Assembly: GCA_963762075.1 (NCBI GenBank) | Contig: CAVXJC010000003.1 | Coordinates: 248,001 to 312,000, forward strand | Direction of reading: 5' to 3' | Source of the DNA: JAOUEA01 sp963762075 | GTDB lineage: Bacteria > Actinomycetota > UBA4738 > HRBIN12 | DNA: 64,000 nt | In this document: positions 43,945 to 52,809 of the stretch, in pieces | Position numbering within the stretch: position 1 is the first letter of the stretch | How the letters are laid out: each line of letters starts with the position of its first letter | Program-made: the position numbers and the translations under genes | Notes under the pieces: model-generated | Told to the model about the DNA's origin: nothing | Seen by the model: only the letters and a program-made list of their open reading frames with translations | Database searches by the model: none

Positions 43945-45372
43945 CTAGAGGCGAACGACGACCATGCGCTCCTCGGTCATCTCGCGGACCGCATCGTGCG
44001 GTCCTTCCTTCGTGTTGCCCGAGGCCTTCGTGCCACCGTATGGCATCTGATCGACCCGGAACTGCGGCGCCTGGTTGATCGTCACGCTGCCGAAGCGGAG
44101 CCGGTCGATGGCCGCCAGAGCGCTCGGCAGGTCGCGGGTGAAGATGCCGGCCTGCAGGCCGTACTCGGTACCGTTGGCGAGCGCGATCGCCTCGTCGAGG
44201 GTCTGGAACGGCGCCACCGCGACCACGGGGCCGAAGACCTCGTGTTTCCACACCGGCTGATCTGGGTCGACGTTGTCGAGCACGACCGGCCGCAGGTGCC
44301 CGTCGCCGAACGTTCCTCCACCGAGCCGGTCGGCGCCGGCTTCGACGGAGGATTCGATCGAGGACTCCACGCGGGCGCGCGCCTGCGGCGTGATGGAGGG
44401 GCCGACGTCGGTCGCCGCGTCCGAGGGGTCACCTGCCTGCTGGGCCTCGGCGGCTTCCGCGAGCTTGTCGACGAACGCCGCGTGGACGTCTCGGTGCACG
44501 ATCGCGCGCTGCACGCTGATGCACGACTGGCCCGCGAACGCATAGCCGCTGGCCGCCGACGTCGTCGCGGCCGCGTCGAGGTCGGCGTCGGCGCAGACGA
44601 TCACCGGCGTGGAGTTGCCGAGCTCGAGGGTGACGCGCTTGCGAGCCGCCTTGGCCTTGAGATCCCACCCCAGCGCGGCCGACCCGGTGAAGGTCAGCAA
44701 GCCGACGCGGTCGTCGCCGATCAAGGCGTCGGCGATCGGTCCGGGCTCGCCGACCAGGACCGACATCCATGCGGGAGGAAGCCCAGCCCGATGGAAGGCA
44801 CGGACGAGCTCGATCGCGGCGAGCGGCGCCTTGTCGGCGGGCTTCAGCACGACGCCGCAGCCCGCCGCGACAGCCGGCCCGATCTTGTGCGCGGCCAGCG
44901 TGAGCGGGAAGTTGAACGGGGTGATCGCCGCGACCACGCCGACCGGGACGCGCACCGTGAACCCCAGGTGTCCGACCCCGGCAGGGTGCGCGTCGAGCGG
45001 CACCCCTCGACCGGCGAGCGTGCGCGCCTCAGCCGCGGAGAAGATCAACGTCTGCGCGCAGCGATCGGCTTCGGCGAGCGCGAGCTTGTAGGGCTTGCCG
45101 TTCTCGTCGGAGATCAGGCGTCCGTAGTGCTCCCGTTGCGCGCGAACCTCGGCGGCCACGCGATCGAGGATCTCGGCGCGCTCCCACGCGGGAAGGCCCG
45201 CCTGCATCGCCCGCCACGCTGCATCGATCGAATTTCCGGCCGCCTCGGGGCCGAGCCACGGGACCGAGCCGACGATCCGGCCGTCCCAGGGGGAGCGGAC
45301 CTCGACGGACTCGCCGCCGGCGACGTCTTGTCCACCGATGACCAGCGGAGTGACGGGCGGCGCGCTGGCCAT
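43945..45372 (-). CDS. Aldehyde dehydrogenase
   Basis: NAD(P)+-dependent aldehyde dehydrogenase of 475 residues. The catalytic Cys is in FAGQSCISVQR, the general-base Glu in TLELGNSTP, and the oxyanion Asn in PFNFPLT. The sequence style resembles lactaldehyde / phosphonoacetaldehyde dehydrogenases. A strong AAAGGAG site precedes the ATG. It is the first gene of the minus-strand arm and should oxidise the aldehyde formed by the aminotransferases encoded across the promoter; that link is inference. Confidence 0.92.
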   Translation of the reverse strand: MASAPPVTPLVIGGQDVAGGESVEVRSPWDGRIVGSVPWLGPEAAGNSIDAAWRAMQAGLPAWERAEILDRVAAEVRAQREHYGRLISDENGKPYKLALAEADRCAQTLIFSAAEARTLAGRGVPLDAHPAGVGHLGFTVRVPVGVVAAITPFNFPLTLAAHKIGPAVAAGCGVVLKPADKAPLAAIELVRAFHRAGLPPAWMSVLVGEPGPIADALIGDDRVGLLTFTGSAALGWDLKAKAARKRVTLELGNSTPVIVCADADLDAAATTSAASGYAFAGQSCISVQRAIVHRDVHAAFVDKLAEAAEAQQAGDPSDAATDVGPSITPQARARVESSIESSVEAGADRLGGGTFGDGHLRPVVLDNVDPDQPVWKHEVFGPVVAVAPFQTLDEAIALANGTEYGLQAGIFTRDLPSALAAIDRLRFGSVTINQAPQFRVDQMPYGGTKASGNTKEGPHDAVREMTEERMVVVRL

Positions 45373-45402
45373 CGGTGACTCCTTTCGGTCTGCTCCGGTC
45401 GG

Positions 45403-45450
45403 TGTGACCGGGGAGATGAGGATGGTAACATGCCGAATCTCGACAGTCGA
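45403..45450. promoter_or_regulatory. Overlapping divergent promoters with a palindrome
   Basis: Plus strand: TGTGAC (45403-45408), 17-base spacer, TAACAT (45426-45431). Minus strand: TCGACT (45450-45445), 17-base spacer, TACCAT (45427-45422). The two -10 boxes overlap by two bases. The palindrome TCGACAGTCGA at 45440-45450 covers the minus -35 and the plus transcription start, a good place for the IclR protein. A second repeat, TTCTC-N7-GAGAA, lies at 45457-45473. Confidence 0.5.
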
Positions 45451-45487
45451 AATAGCTTCTCACAGAACGAGAAGAACGGAGGGGACG

Positions 45488-46447
45488 GTGGATCGGCCCG
45501 ACCTCGAGCTCTTGCGCGGCGCGATCGATATGCACGCCCACACGGGGCCGGCACTCTTCCGTCGGCACATCGACGACGCGGCCCTCGCCGAGTTCGCGAT
45601 CCGGTACGGCATGCGCGGCTTCGTGCTGAAGGATCACGACGCTTCGACCACCGGACGCGCGTACTACGTGAACCGCATGTTCCCGGAGGTCGAGTCATTC
45701 GGGGCCGTCGTGCTGAACCGCTCCGTCGGTGGGCTGAACCCCTACGTCGCCGAATCCGCGATCCACTATGGGGCGCGTGTGGTGTGGATGCCCTCGAACC
45801 ACTCGAAGTATCACGCCGAGTTCTTCGACATGCCCGACTATCCGCAGTTCGGCCGTCCGAAGCCGCAGCTGCCGGGAGAGGGCGTTACGGTGTTCGAGGA
45901 CGACGGCATGACCCTCACGTCGGCGGCGCGGACGATCTGTGAGGTCGTGGCCGCCAACGACGTCGCGCTCGCGACTGGCCACCTGTCGTTGTCCGAGATC
46001 AGAGCGTTGCAGGCGGCTGCGAACGAGGCGGGGGTGCAGCGGTTCATCGTCACTCACGCGAACTGGTCGCTCTGCAAGCTCGACGTGGACGTGCAGAAGG
46101 AGCTGATCGCGGAGGGCGCGACGGTCGAGTACGTCGCCTGCTCCTGCGTCTCTCCGATCTTCTGGGAACAGCAGCCCGCGGAGCTCGCCGAGTGGATCAT
46201 CGAGCTCGAGGGCGACAATCTCGTCTTCGGTTCCGATCTCGGCCAGTTCGCGGGCCCTCCTCACCCAGAGGGCCTGCGCATGCTTCTGGCCGCCCTGCTC
46301 GGCGTGGGAGTGCCCTACGAGTACCTCGAGAAGATGACGAAACGCAATCCTGAGCGGGTGCTGGGCCTCGAGCCCGGGTGGACGCCCACGATCGAGCCGT
46401 CGCTTCCGGACCTCACGCCGGCTCGCCCCGAAGGCGAGCACCGATGA
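45488..46447 (+). CDS. DUF6282-family amidohydrolase-like protein
   Basis: A 319-residue protein that resembles metal-dependent TIM-barrel hydrolases of the DUF6282 group. The N-terminal HxH motif is in DMHAHTGP; further likely metal or catalytic residues are His in KDHDAST, ATGHLS and VTHANW, and Asp in FGSDLGQF. No substrate is established for the family. GTG 45488 is chosen because a GGAGGGG site ends four bases before it. It opens the plus-strand arm of the catabolic cluster and overlaps the aminotransferase gene (ATGA). Confidence 0.8.
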   Translation: MDRPDLELLRGAIDMHAHTGPALFRRHIDDAALAEFAIRYGMRGFVLKDHDASTTGRAYYVNRMFPEVESFGAVVLNRSVGGLNPYVAESAIHYGARVVWMPSNHSKYHAEFFDMPDYPQFGRPKPQLPGEGVTVFEDDGMTLTSAARTICEVVAANDVALATGHLSLSEIRALQAAANEAGVQRFIVTHANWSLCKLDVDVQKELIAEGATVEYVACSCVSPIFWEQQPAELAEWIIELEGDNLVFGSDLGQFAGPPHPEGLRMLLAALLGVGVPYEYLEKMTKRNPERVLGLEPGWTPTIEPSLPDLTPARPEGEHR

Positions 46448-47739
46448 GCTCGTTCTGGCATCCGTTCGCCGACATGGCGGCCGTTGAGGCCTCGGGCGAG
46501 CTGTCGATCGTGCGGGGAGATCGCTCCCACATCTGGGACGCCGGCGGGCGGCGCTACCTCGATGCGACGGCGAGCCTCTGGTACTGCAACGTGGGACACG
46601 GGCGAGGCGAGATCGTCGAAGCGGTCGCGAAACAGATGCGAGAGCTCGAGGCATTCTCGACGTTCCAGGATCTTACGAACCCCGTGGTCGGCGAGCTGGT
46701 CGAGCGCGTGGCAGCCGTCGCCCCCGTCGCGGGGTCGAAGGTGTTCCTGACGAGCGGTGGATCGGATTCGATCGATACGGCGACGAAGATGGTTCGTCGG
46801 TACTGGCACCTCCGTGGGCAGCCGGAGCGCCGGGTCTTCATCAGGCGTGAGCGCGCGTATCACGGCATGCACGTCGCGGGAACCGCGCTCGGCGGACTCC
46901 CCGCCAACGCCGAAGGACACGGAGCGCTTCTCGCCGACGTGGTCGAGGTGCCATGGGATGACGCCGACGCGCTCCGTGCAACCATCGCGCGGCTCGAAGG
47001 CACGGCCGCCGCCTTCTTCTGCGAGCCGGTCATCGGCGCCGGTGGCGTGTTCGCGCCTCCGAGCGGCTATCTCGATGCCGCGCGGCGGGTGTGCCGGGAG
47101 GCCGGCGTCGTGTTCATCGCCGACGAGGTGATCACCGGCTTCGGCCGCACCGGCGACTGGTTCGCAAGCACCCGGTGGAACCTCGAGCCCGACATCGTCA
47201 CGTGTGCGAAGGGGATCACCAGCGGCTACCTTCCGCTCGGCGCCGTCATCGCCGCCCCGATGGTCTGGGAACCGTTCTTCGCGGAAGGGGCCGGCATGTG
47301 GCGCCACGGCTACACGTATTCGGGCCACGCGGCAGTAGCCGCAGCAGCGATCGCGAACCTCGACATCGTGGAGCGGGAGCACCTGCTCGCACGGGCGGTC
47401 GAACTCGAGAGGATGCTCGCCGAAGGGCTCGGCGCCCTGGTCGGCCACGAGCTCGTGAGCGAGGTTCGAGCGGGCACAGGCGTGCTCGCCGCCGTACAGA
47501 TCGACCCCACCAGACTCGAGTCCGATCCCGGGCTGCTCCGGGCGGTCGTGCCGGCCTGCCGCGCGAACGGGGTGATGACGCGGACGCTCGCCACAGGCGC
47601 GATACACATCTCCCCGCCGCTGGTGCTCGCCGACGACGAGGTCGATGAGCTGGTGACCGGTCTGTCAGGGGCGCTCGACGACCTGCAGCGATCGCCCGCG
47701 CGGGTCGCCGACCGCGCCGAGCCCGGTCCCGTCCGATGA
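46444..47739 (+). CDS. Class III aminotransferase
   Basis: PLP enzyme of 431 residues related to omega-amino-acid:pyruvate aminotransferases. Visible marks are the cofactor-phosphate loop TSGGSDSID, the Asp in FIADEVITGFGRTG and the Schiff-base Lys in CAKGITSGYLPLG. It should move an amino group from a terminal amine or beta-amino acid to a keto acid, giving an aldehyde that the nearby aldehyde dehydrogenase could oxidise. Coupled to the DUF6282 gene. Confidence 0.9.
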   Translation: MSSFWHPFADMAAVEASGELSIVRGDRSHIWDAGGRRYLDATASLWYCNVGHGRGEIVEAVAKQMRELEAFSTFQDLTNPVVGELVERVAAVAPVAGSKVFLTSGGSDSIDTATKMVRRYWHLRGQPERRVFIRRERAYHGMHVAGTALGGLPANAEGHGALLADVVEVPWDDADALRATIARLEGTAAAFFCEPVIGAGGVFAPPSGYLDAARRVCREAGVVFIADEVITGFGRTGDWFASTRWNLEPDIVTCAKGITSGYLPLGAVIAAPMVWEPFFAEGAGMWRHGYTYSGHAAVAAAAIANLDIVEREHLLARAVELERMLAEGLGALVGHELVSEVRAGTGVLAAVQIDPTRLESDPGLLRAVVPACRANGVMTRTLATGAIHISPPLVLADDEVDELVTGLSGALDDLQRSPARVADRAEPGPVR

Positions 47740-47767
47740 CGAGGCCGGGACCGACGAGGGCAAGCCC

Positions 47768-48628
47768 GTGTTCGTGAAGCCGTTCCGCTACGTGCGTGCC
47801 GAGAGCCTCGCGCATGCGTGTGACGTTCTCCGGGGCGCCGAAGGGGCGGCGAGAGTCATCGCGGGTGGGCAGAGCCTGCTTCCCCTGGCGAACCTCGGGT
47901 TGCTCGACCTCGAGACCGTCGTCGACATCGGCCGGGTCGACGACGCGCGCGGCGTGCAGCGGCACGAAGGGTTCATCACGATCGGCGCGCTGACACGACA
48001 CCGTGAGCTCGAGCTCGACGCGACGTTGATGGCGCACCAGCCGATGATCCCCGCGGCGGCATCATGGATCGGCTCCCCCCGCATCCGCACACGAGGCACT
48101 CTGGGCGGTTCGCTCGCACACTCGGATCCCGCCGCCGAGCTGCCGCTCGTGATGGTCGCGCTCGGGGCCGAGTACGAGCTCACGACGGGGAGCGGCACTC
48201 GGGTCGTGCGGGCCGATGAGTTCCACGTCTCGTACTTCACGAGCGCGCTCGATGACGACGAGCTGATCGCCTCGGTGCGCGTACCGGCGCTGGGTCCCGG
48301 GTGGGGGTGGGGCTTCGCCGAGATCTCGCGGCGGCGGGGCGATTTCGCGATCGCGTCGGCCGCGGCGCTCGCGCGGGTCGCCGACGGGCGGATCGTCGAG
48401 GCGCGGCTCGCGCTCGGCGGGGTGCACGAGCGTCCGATCCGGCTGGGCGCCATCGAGTCCGCGACGAGCGGCGCGGAGGCTGCCGAGCTCGACGATCGCA
48501 TCGGTCCGGTCGAGGGGCTGCACGCCGTGACCGACACGAGCGCGACGGCGGAGCATCGGACCCGCCTGGCTCGGGTGCTCGCCGTGCGCGCTCTCTCCGA
48601 CGCCGCCCGGCGTGGGGAAGCCGCATGA
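47768..48628 (+). CDS. Molybdenum hydroxylase FAD-binding subunit
   Basis: Medium (M) subunit of a xanthine-dehydrogenase-family enzyme, 286 residues. FAD-binding motifs are AGGQSLLP at about 32-39 and TLGGSLAHSDP at about 110-120. It passes electrons from the iron-sulfur subunit to an acceptor. The GTG lies 28 bases after the aminotransferase gene; the stop overlaps the next ATG. Order M-S-L is usual for CoxMSL-like operons. Confidence 0.92.
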   Translation: MFVKPFRYVRAESLAHACDVLRGAEGAARVIAGGQSLLPLANLGLLDLETVVDIGRVDDARGVQRHEGFITIGALTRHRELELDATLMAHQPMIPAAASWIGSPRIRTRGTLGGSLAHSDPAAELPLVMVALGAEYELTTGSGTRVVRADEFHVSYFTSALDDDELIASVRVPALGPGWGWGFAEISRRRGDFAIASAAALARVADGRIVEARLALGGVHERPIRLGAIESATSGAEAAELDDRIGPVEGLHAVTDTSATAEHRTRLARVLAVRALSDAARRGEAA

Positions 48629-49110
48629 GCGAGCACCACGACATGACGATCTCATTGACCGTGAACGGCGTCGGCGTCACCAGGGTGGCGGGCGCCCATC
48701 TGTCCCTTCTGCGCTGGCTCCGCGATGTCGCCGATGTCACCGATCCCAAGTACGGGTGCGGCGAGGGCGTCTGTGGAACCTGCACGGTGCTGCTCGACGG
48801 CGAGCCGGTCTCCTCGTGCATCGTGCTCGCGGCGCAGGTCGACGGGGCGACCGTCACCACCGCGGCGGGCCTGTGCGAGCCCGACGGATCGCTCGGCACG
48901 CTGCAGCGGGCGTTCCACGAGCATCATGCCGCCCAATGCGGGTTCTGCACCCCGGGCATGCTGATGTGCGCGGCGTCGATGCTCGCCGAGGCCGACCACG
49001 CGCTCGAGCGCGAAGAGATCAGGGAAGCCCTGCACGGCAATCTGTGCCGTTGCACCGGTTACGGCCCGATCGTCGACGCCATCGACGCTGCGCAGGGGGT
49101 CACCCGATGA
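48625..49110 (+). CDS. Molybdenum hydroxylase 2Fe-2S subunit
   Basis: Small (S) subunit of 161 residues with two [2Fe-2S] clusters. The plant-ferredoxin-type cluster ligands are in YGCGEGVCGTCTVLLDG, plus a Cys in SSCIVLA. The second, helical cluster is built by CGFCTPGM and CRCTGY. ATGA overlap with the M subunit and with the L subunit. An alternative start is the ATG six codons later. Confidence 0.94.
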   Translation: MSEHHDMTISLTVNGVGVTRVAGAHLSLLRWLRDVADVTDPKYGCGEGVCGTCTVLLDGEPVSSCIVLAAQVDGATVTTAAGLCEPDGSLGTLQRAFHEHHAAQCGFCTPGMLMCAASMLAEADHALEREEIREALHGNLCRCTGYGPIVDAIDAAQGVTR

Positions 49111-50747
49111 GCGAGGTGCGCACTTCGAAGCTCGATGAGCTCCGCGTGGTACATCAGCCGCTCGCTCGTCACGATCAGGCTGAGAAGATCGCCGGCACCA
49201 CGAGGTACGCGGGCGACCTGGCTTTCAGCGGCATGCTCCACGCCTGCGTGGTGCGGGCGCAGGCGCCGAGCGCGACGATCACGCGCCGCGACGGCGACGA
49301 CGCACGCCGGGTGCCCGGGGTTGTCGCCGTGCTCTTCGGTGAGGACGTGCCGAACAACGAGATCCGGGTCGACGTGCCCGGCCAGACGGTCGCGGTCGGG
49401 GCGCTCCGAGCGACGATGCAGGTGCTCGCGACCGATCGTGTCCGCTTCCACGGAGAACCCGTCGCCCTGGTGATCGCCGAGTCCGAGGATGCGCTCGCCA
49501 TGGCGCGCGAGTTGGTGGAGATCGAGCTCGAGGAGCTTCCGGTCGTGAGCGATCCCGAGAAAGCTCTCGCCGCGGGCGCCTTCGATGTGCACGAAGGGGG
49601 CAACCTGCTCGCCGAGTGGCGGATCGATCGCGGCGACGTCGACTCCGCGTTCGACCGGGCGGCCCTCGTCGTCGAGGGCGAGTACCGCACCCAGTTCGTC
49701 GACCACGCCTACCTCGAGCCCGAGGCCGGCGTCGGGTGGCTCGATGACGACGGCGTGCTGACCCTGCGGGTGGCGACCCAGGTGGTCGAGCACTACCGAG
49801 ACGTCGCGAAGATCCTGGGGGTCGCCGATTCCAAGGTTCGGGTCATCGCGCCCTATGTGGGAGGCGGGTTCGGCGGCAAGGAAGACATGACGGTCGAGCC
49901 CTATGTCGCCCTGGGGGTCTGGCACACGGGCCGGCCGGTCCGCATGCAGTGGACCCGCAACGAGTCACTGCTCGCTCGCGCCAAGCGTCACCGCAATGTG
50001 ATGCGCTATCGCACCGCCGCCGCAGCCGACGGCTCGCTGCTCGCCCACGAGATCGACATCGTCTCCGACGCCGGCGCGTACGCCTACCTGTCGGCGCTCG
50101 TGCTCCTGTACTCGACCGTGCATGCCTGCGGGCCGTACCGCGTGGGCGACGTGCGCATCCGGGCGAGAACGGCATACACGAACAACCCTCCCACGTCCGC
50201 GTTCCGTGGGTTCGGCGGCATGCAGATGGTGCTCGGCTACGAATCACAGATGGACGAGCTCGCCCGACGGCTCGGGATCGACCCGGGCGAGATCCGCAAG
50301 CGTAACGCCCTCGCTCGAGGCGACCGGTTGCCGGTCGGCCAGGAGTTGATCACCGAGGTCCAGCTCGCCCAGACGATCGACGCGGTCCGCGAGCGTGCCG
50401 GCGACAAGCCCGCGCCGACCGGTCCTCGCAAGCGGGTCGGACGTGCGATCGCTTCGAACATGCAGTCCTACGGGCGGCTCGTGTGGCTGAACGACTCCGC
50501 CGCAGCGTGGATCGGGTTCCAGATGGACGGATCGCTCACGGTGCGCTGCGGCGTGCCCGACATCGGGGGCGGCCAGGCTTCGTCGCTCGGCCAGATCGCA
50601 TCGGAGATCCTCGCCGTCGACATCGACCGCATCAGCGTGCACTTCGGCGACAGCGCGCTCACGCCGCTGGCGGGAACGACGACCGCGACGCGTCAGCTGC
50701 TGATGTCGGGGAATGCCACCTACGAGGCGGCGACGGACGCTGCATGA
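49107..50747 (+). CDS. Molybdenum hydroxylase large subunit, 5' part (frameshifted)
   Basis: N-terminal 546 residues of the molybdopterin-binding (L) subunit. It contains GGGFGGKEDM (Mo-cofactor binding) and SAFRGFGGMQ. That loop differs from the AYRCSFR of CO dehydrogenase, so this is a hydroxylase of some other, probably N-heterocyclic or aldehyde, substrate. The frame ends at a TGA (50745-50747) in the middle of a conserved helix; the rest of the protein continues in the next frame. Removing one A near 50737 would restore a full subunit of about 784 residues. Either a real mutation or a sequence error. Confidence 0.85.
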   Translation: MSEVRTSKLDELRVVHQPLARHDQAEKIAGTTRYAGDLAFSGMLHACVVRAQAPSATITRRDGDDARRVPGVVAVLFGEDVPNNEIRVDVPGQTVAVGALRATMQVLATDRVRFHGEPVALVIAESEDALAMARELVEIELEELPVVSDPEKALAAGAFDVHEGGNLLAEWRIDRGDVDSAFDRAALVVEGEYRTQFVDHAYLEPEAGVGWLDDDGVLTLRVATQVVEHYRDVAKILGVADSKVRVIAPYVGGGFGGKEDMTVEPYVALGVWHTGRPVRMQWTRNESLLARAKRHRNVMRYRTAAAADGSLLAHEIDIVSDAGAYAYLSALVLLYSTVHACGPYRVGDVRIRARTAYTNNPPTSAFRGFGGMQMVLGYESQMDELARRLGIDPGEIRKRNALARGDRLPVGQELITEVQLAQTIDAVRERAGDKPAPTGPRKRVGRAIASNMQSYGRLVWLNDSAAAWIGFQMDGSLTVRCGVPDIGGGQASSLGQIASEILAVDIDRISVHFGDSALTPLAGTTTATRQLLMSGNATYEAATDAA

Positions 50748-51459
50748 TCGCCTGCTGGGCGTGGTCGCGGACGAGACGGGCCAACCACGCGATTCGCTCC
50801 GCATGACGCTCGACGGCGTCGCCGGCCCGGGATCCACCATGCCACTCGTGGACGTGCTGCAGCTCTGCCGGCGTCGGAGCGTGCCGATCGAGGCGCTCGG
50901 CACGCACTTCGGGCCCAAGGGCCATGAGGTCAGTCGTGACCTCGAGGGCGGGCGCATCTTCCCCGACTTCACGTTCGGCACGCACCTCGCCGACGTCGAG
51001 GTCGACATCGACACGGGCGAGGTCGATCTCGTGCGGTACGTGGCCGCCCATGACGTCGGCCGGGCGATCAATCCGCTCTCGGTCGAGGGGCAGATCTCCG
51101 GGGCTGCGGTGCAGGGCATCGGACAGGTCCTTCTCGAGGAAGTCGCGATGCAGGACGGCGTGAACCTCACCCCGGGGCTCTTCCAGTACCTCATCCCGAC
51201 TGCGACCGACGTGCCCGACATCGAGACCGTGATCTTGGAATCGGGTGAGGGCCTCGGGCCCTTCGGAGCCCGCGGCATCGGCGAGCCTCCGATCGGACCT
51301 CCGCTCGGAGCGATCCCGGCCGCGATCGCCGATGCCATCGGGGTCCGACCGACGACCCTTCCCATCACACCCGAACGCGTGCTTTCGTGTATCGCAGCAG
51401 CAGCAACGGCTGCCGGTGCTGACGAACAGACGGATCCACAGGAGGGAGCGGAACCATGA
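50713..51459 (+). CDS. Molybdenum hydroxylase large subunit, 3' part (frameshifted)
   Basis: C-terminal part of the L subunit. Family-like sequence begins about 50740 (LHDRLLGVVADE); the ATG at 50713 is merely the first in frame and overlaps the 5' part. It carries the active-site Glu of the family in GARGIGEPPIGP, so the 5' part alone could not be active. The segment GTHLADVEVDIDTGEVDLV is typical of this family. It ends with an ATGA overlap with the second aminotransferase gene, so the operon is intact beyond the frameshift. Confidence 0.82.
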   Translation: MPPTRRRRTLHDRLLGVVADETGQPRDSLRMTLDGVAGPGSTMPLVDVLQLCRRRSVPIEALGTHFGPKGHEVSRDLEGGRIFPDFTFGTHLADVEVDIDTGEVDLVRYVAAHDVGRAINPLSVEGQISGAAVQGIGQVLLEEVAMQDGVNLTPGLFQYLIPTATDVPDIETVILESGEGLGPFGARGIGEPPIGPPLGAIPAAIADAIGVRPTTLPITPERVLSCIAAAATAAGADEQTDPQEGAEP

Positions 51460-52793
51460 CCTACGGCATCGAAGAGTACGAGCGTCGGACCCCGAAGGGC
51501 CGGGAAGCGTGGGAGAAGACCGCGCAGCTGATCCCCGGAGGTGTCGGAAGCGCCATCCAGTTCAAGCCCCCGTACCCCTTGTACCTGTCGGACTCCAAAG
51601 GCTCACGCGTCTGGGACTTGGACGGGAACGAGTACATCGACTACTCGCTCTGTTACGCAGCCATGGTCGCGGGGCACGCCAACCCGGTGATCGTCGAGGC
51701 GATCAAGCGCCAAGCCGAGCACGGCACGCTCTACGGTCTCCCGACGACGCTCGCCGGCGACCTCGCCGAGGAAGTGATCCGTCGCTACCCGGGCGTCATC
51801 GAGATGATCCGTTTCACCCAATCCGGAGTCGAGGCAACGCAGACCGCGATCCGGCTCGCGCGCGCTGCGACCGGGCGCAAGACCATCGTGAAGATCGAGG
51901 GGCAGTACCACGGGGGTACCGACCACCTGCTCGTCTCGATCGGCGGCGCAGACGCCGATGCCGCCGGCCCCGACGATCACCCGAACGCCACCGCGGACTC
52001 TGCGGGGTTGCTGCCGGCTTCCACCGAGTACACCGCGGTCGTGTCGTTCAACGACCTCGACATGATGCGCCGCGCGTTCGACGAGCACGACGGCGACGTG
52101 GCTGGGGTGATCGTCGAACCGGCCATGACCAACGGTGGCGTGATCCCGCCGGTGCCCGGCTACCTCGAGGGCATCCGCTCGCTCTGCACCGACAAGGGGG
52201 CCGTGATGATCATGGACGAGGTGAAGCTCGGGTGTCGGATCGCCCCGGGCGGTGCCACCGAGCTCTGGGGCGTGAAGGGCGATCTCGTCACGCTCGCGAA
52301 GGCGATCGGCGGCGGCGTTCCCGTCGGCGCGTTCGGCGGCAAGCGCGAGCTCATGGAGCAGATCAGCCCACTCGGCCCGGCTGTGCATTTCGGCACGTAC
52401 AACGCGAACCCGCTCGGCATGGCGGCCGGTCTCGCCTGCCTCACCAAGGTCATGACCGACGACGCCTACAAGGAGATGACTCGACTCACCACCAGGCTCT
52501 CCGACGGCATGCGCGACGTCTTCGCGGACAAGGGCGTCACGGCGCACGTCGTGCAGCTGAACACGCTCGGCGGGCTGTTCTTCGGGCTCGATCGCCAGCC
52601 CCACAACTTCCGTGAGGCGGCGATGAACGACGCCGCCAGGTGGGACGACTACTGGTTCGCCATGTTGAACCGCGGCGTGATCCCGATGGGCTCGGCGTGG
52701 TTCGAGGAGTTCTCGATGTCGGCCCAGCACACCGACGAGGACGTGGACCGGACCCTCGAAGCGTTCGAGGGCGCGATCGCCGCGATCGTCTAG
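51456..52793 (+). CDS. Class III aminotransferase, GSA-aminomutase-like
   Basis: PLP enzyme of 445 residues, closest in style to glutamate-1-semialdehyde aminomutases and their catabolic relatives (start GGVGSAIQFKPPYPLY; TQSGVEATQTAIRLARA). The PLP Asp is in IMDEVKLG and the Schiff-base Lys in TLAKAIGGGVPVGAFGG. As it sits in a catabolic operon without other heme genes, heme synthesis is unlikely; an aminotransferase or aminomutase acting on the pathway's amino compound is more plausible. Confidence 0.88.
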   Translation: MTYGIEEYERRTPKGREAWEKTAQLIPGGVGSAIQFKPPYPLYLSDSKGSRVWDLDGNEYIDYSLCYAAMVAGHANPVIVEAIKRQAEHGTLYGLPTTLAGDLAEEVIRRYPGVIEMIRFTQSGVEATQTAIRLARAATGRKTIVKIEGQYHGGTDHLLVSIGGADADAAGPDDHPNATADSAGLLPASTEYTAVVSFNDLDMMRRAFDEHDGDVAGVIVEPAMTNGGVIPPVPGYLEGIRSLCTDKGAVMIMDEVKLGCRIAPGGATELWGVKGDLVTLAKAIGGGVPVGAFGGKRELMEQISPLGPAVHFGTYNANPLGMAAGLACLTKVMTDDAYKEMTRLTTRLSDGMRDVFADKGVTAHVVQLNTLGGLFFGLDRQPHNFREAAMNDAARWDDYWFAMLNRGVIPMGSAWFEEFSMSAQHTDEDVDRTLEAFEGAIAAIV

Positions 52794-52809
52794 GACGAAG
52801 GACGTTCAC

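Noticed and set aside
49107..51459. Carbon monoxide dehydrogenase (CoxL)
   Set aside because: The operon has the CoxMSL layout, but the active-site loop reads SAFRGFG, not the AYRCSFR motif of form I CoxL. It is some other molybdenum hydroxylase.
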